From: an uncultured Roseibium sp.
Lineage (GTDB): Bacteria > Pseudomonadota > Alphaproteobacteria > Rhizobiales > Stappiaceae
Reading direction: 5' to 3'
DNA length: 64,000 nucleotides
Assembly (NCBI RefSeq): GCF_947499295.1
Contig: NZ_CANMNP010000012.1
Coordinates: 1-64,000, forward strand
Made by a program: the position numbers and the translations under genes. The notes beneath the pieces are model-generated. The model was not told the DNA's origin. It ran no database searches and was given only the letters and a program-made list of their open reading frames with translations. Positions 8,840 to 16,251 of the stretch are shown piece after piece (positions within the stretch are counted from its first letter, which is position 1; each line of letters begins with the position of its first letter).

Positions 8840-8959
8840 ATCAGCTCTCCGCGGTCAGGGGCGACAGTTAGAGAATGATAACAATGAACTCAAAGCAGTT
8901 AAAGGAGTAATTGGAGTTTTTTAAGGATCCATGCTGAAACCGATGCGTTCGGTGGCTCA

Positions 8960-8973
8960 ATAGTGCACACTAT
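8960..8973. promoter_or_regulatory. 14-bp palindrome upstream of RHH-RAMA gene
   Basis: ATAGTGCACACTAT is a palindrome with 6-bp perfect arms around CA. It lies in the 143-bp gap between the broken HNH gene and the RHH-RAMA gene start at 8839. It has operator-like size and could be bound by the ribbon-helix-helix protein itself. Confidence 0.35.
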
Positions 8974-8982
8974 GAAAACCCG

Positions 8983-9903
8983 CTATTCTCCACGAACGAT
9001 TTCCAGCGACCGGCGGAATTCAGCGTCTTCTGAATCGCTTTTCCACTTGTTGATGAACCGCGCCACCACCTGAAGGTTTCCAAGCTCGTAGTGACCGTTA
9101 CTGTCAATGCGGTCCAGAGAAGGGCGCAGTTGATCGTCCGAGCCGTCGAATTGCAAAAGCAAACCTGAGATAGCGCAACAATCCCCTGTTTCCTGGAGCA
9201 GCTCTTTCAGGTGCGCAATGAGCGCCTCTTTTGAAAGTCTAATGTCCTTGTTTTTAACAGTACGATCGACAGTTTGGCCATTTGACTACCTAGCTGTCTG
9301 CTCCGCCTGATCCGCCATGCTCCAAATCGCCTTAAACCTAGCATCTTTGTAGTGGCCAGTATTTTCTCGTTCCAGCTTGCTCTCCCACCACAGGGCATCC
9401 AGGGTCCACAGATGTATGTTCAAATCCGCGGCCAGAGTGAGCAATACAGAATTTACGATTTCATATTTTTCGCCACTTGATGCACCGTGTGGAAACGTCG
9501 GCCAAAGTCCGCGATCACGCATCTCCGGTTCACTGGTACCGTTCCAAACACCGTATCGATCAGGAAAAGCGACAAGCAATATATGCGTTAAAGTGGCTGG
9601 ACCGACTCCACTGAGCATTGACAACGCGCGGTCGAAACGACTCGACAGTGGAATACTTTCGTCCACAAGGATGGTCACAGCACTTTTTAGATTGTTGATG
9701 TCGTTTGCGGCAGAACAGCCAAGGCGTTCCAACCCCGTCCAATGGTGATTGTGCTTAATACTCAAAAAGTCGAGATAGTCCTGTTTTGTCAAGACCGTAG
9801 GGTCGCGAAACAATGGCCCGAAACGCGCCAGAACTTCTTAACGTTTGGCTTCAAAATGACGGATCTGAGGTAGACTGAGTGCTTTTTCCCGATCAAAGGT
9901 CAT
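8983..9903 (-). pseudogene. Putative nuclease gene (HhH-like plus HNH-like) with two in-frame stops
   Basis: One frame runs from the ATG at 9903 to the TAG at 8983-8985, interrupted by TAA at 9838-9840 (after 21 codons) and TAG at 9286-9288. The middle piece (184 codons) has a helix-hairpin-helix-like LSGVGPATLTHILLVAFPDR and YGVWN. The last piece (100 codons) has a family block CCAISGLLLQFDG, LDRIDSNGHYELGNLQVVAR, then FINKWKSD, resembling an HNH-type C-terminus. That last piece has no usable ATG, GTG or TTG before its conserved start, so it belongs to the same gene. A decayed nuclease is the simplest reading. Confidence 0.65.
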
Positions 9904-9906
9904 GGC

Positions 9907-10104
9907 TCAAACCTGCAAAAACAAGCGCGTTTTATCCACTACGGCTTCTGAAGCTATCCATAAATTTACAGCAATTGCATTTGTCATAATGGAGCTTATG
10001 CGAATAATGGCTTCCCTGATGAACTCTAAAAGCTGGACAGCGAACGCAACAACGACAAAAGACAAACAGATTCGACCGAAGAGATCTAACACGCCCCACC
10101 ACAA
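9907..10104 (-). CDS. Possible small membrane protein
   Basis: A 65-codon frame starting at a TTG, 13 bp after the YaaC-like stop and in the same frame. It encodes a hydrophobic stretch (ICLSFVVVAFAVQLLEFI) that could span a membrane once. The start is weak and there is no clear ribosome-binding site. It may be a chance frame. Listed because it fills the gap between two same-strand genes. Confidence 0.3.
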   Translation of the reverse strand: MWWGVLDLFGRICLSFVVVAFAVQLLEFIREAIIRISSIMTNAIAVNLWIASEAVVDKTRLFLQV

Positions 10105-10116
10105 AGGTCGTTTCGT

Positions 10117-11214
10117 TCATGTTCTCATTTTAGGCGGCCAAAATTGAAATCCAGTAATTTCTGTAGCTACTTGATCGATATATTGGTCCATTGCGTGGTT
10201 TACAAACTCAACAAGAAGCCAGTTGGCCTGGCTATTGAGATGACGCTCAAGACCTTTGGGGTCATACCTGGCAAGCTCGCTTAACCGGTGCATTGCAGCA
10301 AAAATTAAGCAAATTGTGTGTCGGTAACCTACCTTATTCGAAGATAAGTCCTTCTTGATGTACCAAAGGTCGCGATCACCAGCGATGTTGCATATGATAC
10401 GACGTGTAGATGCATGGTAGCTATTCAGTCGACTTAAAGCGTCCAATTTTTCATCAGCACTGCATCTTCCGTGATACCAGCGAAAACGTCTCTTTCTCCT
10501 CACGAATATCTTGTCATTTTCATCCCAAATTTCAAAAGAACCTGGTAGTTTCGTGAGAATTCGACCATCGGAGTATCTTGGAATGATCTTGGCCTGAAAC
10601 CACGCCTCTCTATTACTATCGTGCTTAACGTAGCGTGCACTTTCTAACGGCACGAACAGTTCCGGTGACGAAGTGAATGATAAACAAAAAGCTCTGTGGA
10701 TGAACGGAATGTTCCAGAGTATTTCTTTCAGGGAATACTCATCATTCCGACTGACACTCTCATTAAAGTAAGCGCACAAGGCAGGCAAAACGCCACCACT
10801 TTGAAACCTTACCCGCTCATTTGAGAGAGATGTCCGAGCATTCTCAGGTCGATCTCCGGCGACGCCGTGCCGGTCTACATGGCGAACTGCCTTGTGCGAA
10901 AGCAGCGCCTTTGCGGCGTTGAGAAAACAATAATAGAGCGTCAATGGCGCCGCCTCAGGACCCAGGTTTAGACTCGCATCACTAAAACGTCTGGCCTGAA
11001 GCCAATAAGCTAAGGCGTCTGTGGAGCCAGCTCGCTTGAGGTAAAGCTCCACATAGGCCCAAGGATCATTGCTCAATACGTGTAGGGCACTGAAATCAGG
11101 ATCAATGACCCCTTTGTGCATCCAAACTCGCCGAGAACTAATGGTCAATTGAGTAGGCACGTCTCTCCCGTAACAGCCTCTAACATTACGGCGAGAACTT
11201 ACTCCTAGTTGCAT
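10117..11214 (-). CDS. YaaC-like protein
   Basis: A protein of up to 365 residues. The block ALAYWLQARRF followed by LTLYYCFLNAAKALL and a later HGV segment matches the YaaC family. Function of the family is not established. The start is uncertain: the first 31 residues are basic and look atypical, and the ATG at 11121 (MHKGVIDPDF) may be the true start. It is divergent from the helicase-nuclease gene, sharing a 200-bp control region with a perfect palindrome, so it may be linked to the defence cassette. Confidence 0.65.
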   Translation of the reverse strand: MQLGVSSRRNVRGCYGRDVPTQLTISSRRVWMHKGVIDPDFSALHVLSNDPWAYVELYLKRAGSTDALAYWLQARRFSDASLNLGPEAAPLTLYYCFLNAAKALLSHKAVRHVDRHGVAGDRPENARTSLSNERVRFQSGGVLPALCAYFNESVSRNDEYSLKEILWNIPFIHRAFCLSFTSSPELFVPLESARYVKHDSNREAWFQAKIIPRYSDGRILTKLPGSFEIWDENDKIFVRRKRRFRWYHGRCSADEKLDALSRLNSYHASTRRIICNIAGDRDLWYIKKDLSSNKVGYRHTICLIFAAMHRLSELARYDPKGLERHLNSQANWLLVEFVNHAMDQYIDQVATEITGFQFWPPKMRT

Positions 11215-11218
11215 GAAT

Positions 11219-11232
11219 CAGTCAATTGACTG
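11219..11232. promoter_or_regulatory. Perfect palindrome between YaaC-like and helicase genes
   Basis: CAGTCAATTGACTG is a perfect 14-bp palindrome in the divergent control region. A second copy of its core, GTCAATTGA, occurs at 11144-11152 inside the annotated 5' end of the YaaC-like gene, supporting the view that this gene really starts at 11121. An operator role is inferred. Confidence 0.45.
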
Positions 11233-11340
11233 TAAGTTCATATGGTTACGGGTGTGGTGCCGCAACAATAAAAGCGTCAGCAGGTGGCGCGCCAAGAATC
11301 ACCTAGCTTCAGCTATTAACGACTGACCGGAAGGCAAGCT

Positions 11341-11346
11341 TTGACA
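11341..11346 (+). promoter_or_regulatory. Candidate -35 box of the restriction operon
   Basis: A perfect TTGACA stands 80 bp before the preferred TTG start of the helicase-nuclease gene. No good -10 hexamer is present at 16-18 bp spacing (TTTCGT is the best), so this is a weak promoter call. Confidence 0.3.
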
Positions 11347-11420
11347 TCGTAGCCCAAATTCAATTTCGTTAAATCCCAAAATCTTTGGACCTACGTCACC
11401 AGCCCCGGAAAGACCCTCAT

Positions 11421-14309
11421 TTGATTTCCGCCCCAAACAAATCTCAGTCTGAAGTCATCTCTTGCCTGAATGGGCCGCTGCTTGTCGTCGCCGGGCCGGG
11501 TTCCGGAAAGACCTTCTGCCTGGTGGAAAGGGTCGCCAATATACTGCTATCCAAAGAGATTGAGCCTGAGCGCATACTGGTGTCCACCTTCACCGAGAAG
11601 GCCGCGAAGGAGCTGGTCACCCGGATCACCCAACGGCTCGGCGGTATTGAAGCGATCGGGAACCCGCTGGATCTTACCGTCGGCACGCTGCATTCGATAT
11701 TCCTGAAACTGCTGGAAGAATTCAGGGCGCATACGCGTATCCAAAAAAATTACACGGTCCTGGACCAGTTCGATCAGCAGTACTTCATTTTTCAGCAGAT
11801 CGGTGAGTTTCAAAAGATCGACGGGCTTGATGCCGCGCTCGGACTGAATGGTCCGCAGTCCTCGTGGCGACGAGCCGGATCGCTGACCACCTGGCTCAAC
11901 AAAATCAGCGAGGAAGGCATTCCCGGCGAAGATCTATTATCCAGTTCGACCCCTGAAATGGTTGCCTCCGGCCAAGCCTATTTGACCTACCAGCGCCTCC
12001 TTGGCGAATACAACTATCTGGATTTCTCCACCATTCAGGTCGAAATGCTGCGCCTTCTAGACACTCCTGAAGTATGCGCCGAACTCCAGAAACGTTTCGA
12101 CTTTTTGATGATCGATGAGTATCAGGACACAAATACGATCCAGGAAAAAATCCTCCTGAAGCTCGCCGAAGAGCATAAGAACATCTGCGTTGTAGGCGAC
12201 GACGATCAGGCGCTTTATCGGTTCCGGGGCGCATCCATTCGAAACATCCTCGAATTCCCTGAACGATTTCCGGCGGGAGAATGTCACCAGGTACGATTGA
12301 CGCAGAACTATCGATCCGAACCACCCACTATCGATTTCTACAACAACTGGATGGACACGACGGAATGGGAACAGGATGGAACCACCTTCCGTTTTGATAA
12401 AACCATTCAGCCTGCCTCCTCAAAGCCACCCCATTATACGACCGTCTTCAAGGTTTCCGGAGACGACGGCGCCGACAACTGGGCCGAAGAGACGGTCGCG
12501 TTTTTGAAGGACCTGAGGTCCAAGGGCATCGTCAAAGACTGGAACCAGGTCGCCTTTCTCTTCCGGTCTGTCCGGAACCCGAAGGTGGTGACCTTCGCGA
12601 ACAAGTTGGAAGCGGCTGGCATTCCCATCTACGCGCCCCGTTCCAACATGTTCTTTGAACGGACTGAAGTCCGATTGTTGCTTGGAGCCCTACTGTTCCT
12701 GTTTCCCCAGTATGGAACCATCCGCCAAACACGGGAGGGAATGAACCTCGACGTTTGGACATACTATGACGACTGTCTCCGGACATTCATTGACCATCTC
12801 AAGAGCGGAACTGATCCTCAGATCGCCGCCTGGGCAACCGCAAAGGCAAAACAGCACCTCACATTGACGGAAAACACCAATTATCAGTTTTCCGGTCTGT
12901 TTTATGACCTGCTGCAATTTCCGACCTTCAGCGGCTTCCTGGACGAAGGCGTCGCCCATGGCGGGGTCCGCGACAGCCGGGCAGCCCGGAACCTTTCAAA
13001 GATCTCCCGGCTCTTGAACAAATATGAGTACCTCTACAACGTCATCGTCATCCGGCCCGACCGGTTGGAACGGGACCTGTTGATGCTCTTCAATTACTTC
13101 CTGCGCTTCCTATGGGACGGCGGCATTGAGGAATATGAAGACGAAAGCGAATACGCCCCTTCCGGATGCGTATCTTTCATGACGATCCACCAGTCCAAGG
13201 GGCTGGAGTTTCCGATCGTGATTGTCGGCTCGCTGGATGCGGTCCCGCGCAAGCAAGTGACGGATATGGGGGTCCTTCTCGAACAGGAGTTTGGCGGGCG
13301 GGCACCGTTCGAACCGCTCGACCGGATCAAGACGTTCGATTTTTGGCGACTGTTTTATACCGCCTTTTCCCGAGCGCAGAACATGCTGGTGTTGACCTGT
13401 CAGGAAAACACGCCAAAAGGCCGCGGGCAGCGCAATGTTCCTTCCGCCTATTTCCGGCCGGTCTATCGGGACTTGAAGCCCTGGCGGGAGTTGACCTTTG
13501 ACGCCGGCGCTATCGAACTGGCCGAAGTCAAAGAGGTCGACATTAAACAGAGCTATTCCTTCACATCGGACGTGCTCGTGTTTGAGGCCTGTCCACAGCA
13601 ATATCGTCTGTTCAAGGACCTGGAGTTTGCGCCGGTACGGACGAACGCGATCCTGTTCGGTACTCTGGTGCACCAGACCATCGAAGACATCCACAAGGCG
13701 GTCTTGAGTGGCGAGGAAAGCAAGGTGACAGGAGATCAGATCGACCGTTGGTTTGATCTCAACTACAACAACCTGACGAAGAAAGAGCGGGTTTATCTGG
13801 CAGACCCGGTTTTGAAGATCGCCAAGCGCCATGTGACCAGCTATGTCGACCGGGAACGGGCGCACTGGCATCGGCTCCGGGACGCCGAGGTGGAGCTGTC
13901 ATTGTTGAAAGAGGACTACATTCTGACCGGAACAGTCGATCTCGTTCAGGCAGATGACGGGTCCTACGAGATCATCGATTTCAAGTCCGAGAAAAAGCCG
14001 GACTTGATTGACGATGCGGACAAACTCAGCCGCTATCGTCGCCAGCTCCAAATCTACGCCCATCTTCTGGAGGGAAAACGAGGCGTCGATGTCAGCCGGA
14101 TGACTCTATACTACACCGGTGAAGAAGCCGGAAACCCTCGGATCACCTTCAATCGTGAGACCACCGACGTCGAGGGCACAATTGCCAAGGTCGACGGTGT
14201 CATTCACAAGATCGTCGAGAAAAACTACGCCCTGTCTGAACGCCCAGAAAAGCTCTGCAAGAACTGCGACTTTCAGGCGTTTTGCGATATGACATTCTGC
14301 AAAGCTTGA
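11421..14309 (+). CDS. UvrD-like helicase fused to Cas4/AddB-type nuclease
   Basis: A 962-residue SF1 helicase-nuclease. Walker A AGPGSGKT is at residues 24-31, motif II DEYQD at 232-236, followed by VVGDDDQALYRFRGA and a late TIHQSKGLEFPIV motif. The C-terminal 250 residues are a PD-(D/E)XK nuclease: GTVDL, then IIDFKSEKK (Asp853, Lys855), with an iron-sulfur type Cys set (ACPQQY plus CKNCDFQAFC). The start is taken as the TTG at 11421, close to the motif; a TTG at 11385 is also open. It lies 22 bp before mod, heading the mod-res operon. It probably unwinds and degrades DNA as part of a restriction-type defence system. Confidence 0.85.
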   Translation: MISAPNKSQSEVISCLNGPLLVVAGPGSGKTFCLVERVANILLSKEIEPERILVSTFTEKAAKELVTRITQRLGGIEAIGNPLDLTVGTLHSIFLKLLEEFRAHTRIQKNYTVLDQFDQQYFIFQQIGEFQKIDGLDAALGLNGPQSSWRRAGSLTTWLNKISEEGIPGEDLLSSSTPEMVASGQAYLTYQRLLGEYNYLDFSTIQVEMLRLLDTPEVCAELQKRFDFLMIDEYQDTNTIQEKILLKLAEEHKNICVVGDDDQALYRFRGASIRNILEFPERFPAGECHQVRLTQNYRSEPPTIDFYNNWMDTTEWEQDGTTFRFDKTIQPASSKPPHYTTVFKVSGDDGADNWAEETVAFLKDLRSKGIVKDWNQVAFLFRSVRNPKVVTFANKLEAAGIPIYAPRSNMFFERTEVRLLLGALLFLFPQYGTIRQTREGMNLDVWTYYDDCLRTFIDHLKSGTDPQIAAWATAKAKQHLTLTENTNYQFSGLFYDLLQFPTFSGFLDEGVAHGGVRDSRAARNLSKISRLLNKYEYLYNVIVIRPDRLERDLLMLFNYFLRFLWDGGIEEYEDESEYAPSGCVSFMTIHQSKGLEFPIVIVGSLDAVPRKQVTDMGVLLEQEFGGRAPFEPLDRIKTFDFWRLFYTAFSRAQNMLVLTCQENTPKGRGQRNVPSAYFRPVYRDLKPWRELTFDAGAIELAEVKEVDIKQSYSFTSDVLVFEACPQQYRLFKDLEFAPVRTNAILFGTLVHQTIEDIHKAVLSGEESKVTGDQIDRWFDLNYNNLTKKERVYLADPVLKIAKRHVTSYVDRERAHWHRLRDAEVELSLLKEDYILTGTVDLVQADDGSYEIIDFKSEKKPDLIDDADKLSRYRRQLQIYAHLLEGKRGVDVSRMTLYYTGEEAGNPRITFNRETTDVEGTIAKVDGVIHKIVEKNYALSERPEKLCKNCDFQAFCDMTFCKA

Positions 14310-14331
14310 ACACGAGCCAAAAGAGCAAATA

Positions 14332-16251
14332 ATGAGTGAAAAACACGATTCTTTTGAAACATTTGATTTTGACCTTCAGCCGATCCGAGGCTTTCCAGAA
14401 CTTCGGTGGACAGGCAAAAGGCCTTTTACTTCTACACAGTTCTTTCCCGCCCAACGAAAAGAAGCCTATGGCGATGCCAAAGATGGCTGGCTCAATCAAA
14501 TATTTTGGGGCGACAACTTACAGGTAATGTCCCATCTTTTGAGAAATTTCCGAGGGAAAGTTGACCTCATTTATATAGATCCTCCATTCGATTCAAAAGC
14601 AAACTACTCCAGAAAAATAAAATTAAAAGGAAAATCCGTTGACGCCTCGAGATCCTCCTTTGAGGAGGCGCAATATCACGACATGTGGAATAATGACGGT
14701 TATTTACAATTCATGTACGAGCGCCTGGTTCTGTGTCGCGAATTACTTTCGAATACGGGAAGTATTTATCTTCACTGTGATTACAGAAGGTCTCATTATT
14801 TAAAAATAATAATGGACGAAGTCTTTGGGTTAGATCAATTCATTAACGAAATTGTATGGGTGCGGACGAATGCACACAACATGAAGTCGAAAGGATACAC
14901 AAGATCAAACGATCATATTCTTTTCTACACAAAGACTTCTGAGTATACATTTAACGAACAATTCAATCCAATATCAGAGGAACAGCTGTCGCGGTATAAG
15001 AAAGATGCAGATGGCCGTCTATATACTGGACAGGACTTAACTTTTTCCTCTGAAAGTGAGACGCGACGCGACACTTGGCGAGGTACCACGCCCTCTCCAG
15101 GGCGAGCTTGGGGTGCATCGATCGAACAACGGGAAGAATGGTGGGAACAAGGACTGATACTAAAAAAGCGAGACGGCACTCCGCGCCTCGACGGTTTAAA
15201 AGTCTACTTGGATGATGCAAAGGGGACTGCACTAAGTACCATGTGGGACGATGTCTCTCGTGTCGGCAATACTTCAAGTGAGCGTCTAGGATATCCCACA
15301 CAAAAGCCCGAGGCTTTGCTGGATCGTGTCATTGAGGTTTCTTCGAACCCTGGTGATCTCGTTTTTGATTTCTTTATGGGCTCGGGAACGACCCAAACCG
15401 TTGCAATGCGAAAAGGACGGCGCTTTCTAGGAGCAGATATCAATCTTGGCTCTGTCGAAATAACTGTTCAGCGGCTGTTAAACGAAGCGAGAACTATTGT
15501 AGATGAAGAAAATTCCCTGCTGGGTCCTAGTGATGCGTCCTTAAAACGCTTTACAGGCTTCGAACTCCACAATGTCAACAACTATGACATATTCCGAAAC
15601 CCGGTTGAGGCCAAGGAGCTGATCAAGGAAGCCATGGAGCTTCAGCCGTTGCCGACGAGTAGCGTCTTCGATGGTCAACGTGACCATTATCTAGTGAAAG
15701 TCATGCCCGTGAACCGTATTGCCACGCGAGCGGATCTGAATGAGGTCATCAACGGGATGGACTTCAAAGCCTTTGAACACCGTCAGGCCGAAGCCCCGTC
15801 CAAGATCGTCGAACGGATCATGCTGGTCTGTATGGGCCATGAGCCTGACCTCGGGCCAGAGCTTGTTAAGGCTGCCAAACCTTTCAACATCGAAGTTGAA
15901 GTCGTCGACCTGATCCGCGACAAGTCCAATCTGCACTTCAAGCGCCAGTCCGACGCGAAGCTGGCGAGCAAGGACGGGTATCTTGAGATCGTCGGTTTCT
16001 ATCCGCTCAATCTGCTCCAGAAGCTGTCTATGGACGCCGACACGGTCGAGGATTGGCGACAGCTTGTGGAAACCATTAAAATCGACTGGAACTATGACGG
16101 CGCCGTCCTCAGTCCGGAACTCATCGACGCTCCGGGCAAGGATGAGCTGGTTTCCGGTCGATATCCTATCCCGAAAGACGCGGCCACGATCCGCGTGAAA
16201 ATCACCGATCTCCTCTCGGAATCCTGGGAGGGTGAAATCGAAAATGCCTAA
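14332..16251 (+). CDS. Type III DNA methyltransferase (Mod)
   Basis: A 639-residue beta-class adenine methylase. Motif IV is DPPF at residues 83-86, and motif I (SAM binding) is FDFFMGSGTT around residues 346-355, in the beta-class order. The recognition domain lies between them, about residues 130-310. The C-terminal 215 residues are the probable interface with Res. Base composition changes abruptly near 15600: counted 60-base lines have 19 G+C (14581), 16 G+C (14761) and 36 G+C (15781). The Res start codon lies inside its last codons. It modifies the site that the Res subunit cuts. Confidence 0.9.
   Translation: MSEKHDSFETFDFDLQPIRGFPELRWTGKRPFTSTQFFPAQRKEAYGDAKDGWLNQIFWGDNLQVMSHLLRNFRGKVDLIYIDPPFDSKANYSRKIKLKGKSVDASRSSFEEAQYHDMWNNDGYLQFMYERLVLCRELLSNTGSIYLHCDYRRSHYLKIIMDEVFGLDQFINEIVWVRTNAHNMKSKGYTRSNDHILFYTKTSEYTFNEQFNPISEEQLSRYKKDADGRLYTGQDLTFSSESETRRDTWRGTTPSPGRAWGASIEQREEWWEQGLILKKRDGTPRLDGLKVYLDDAKGTALSTMWDDVSRVGNTSSERLGYPTQKPEALLDRVIEVSSNPGDLVFDFFMGSGTTQTVAMRKGRRFLGADINLGSVEITVQRLLNEARTIVDEENSLLGPSDASLKRFTGFELHNVNNYDIFRNPVEAKELIKEAMELQPLPTSSVFDGQRDHYLVKVMPVNRIATRADLNEVINGMDFKAFEHRQAEAPSKIVERIMLVCMGHEPDLGPELVKAAKPFNIEVEVVDLIRDKSNLHFKRQSDAKLASKDGYLEIVGFYPLNLLQKLSMDADTVEDWRQLVETIKIDWNYDGAVLSPELIDAPGKDELVSGRYPIPKDAATIRVKITDLLSESWEGEIENA

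Noticed and set aside
7701..9840. Amber/ochre recoding in the two nuclease genes
   Set aside because: Both TAA and TAG occur, and ordinary genes nearby end with the same codons; decay is simpler. Kept only as a remote alternative.
9902..10147. 81-codon plus-strand frame
   Set aside because: Overlaps better-supported minus-strand sequence, lacks a ribosome-binding site and looks like low-complexity translation.
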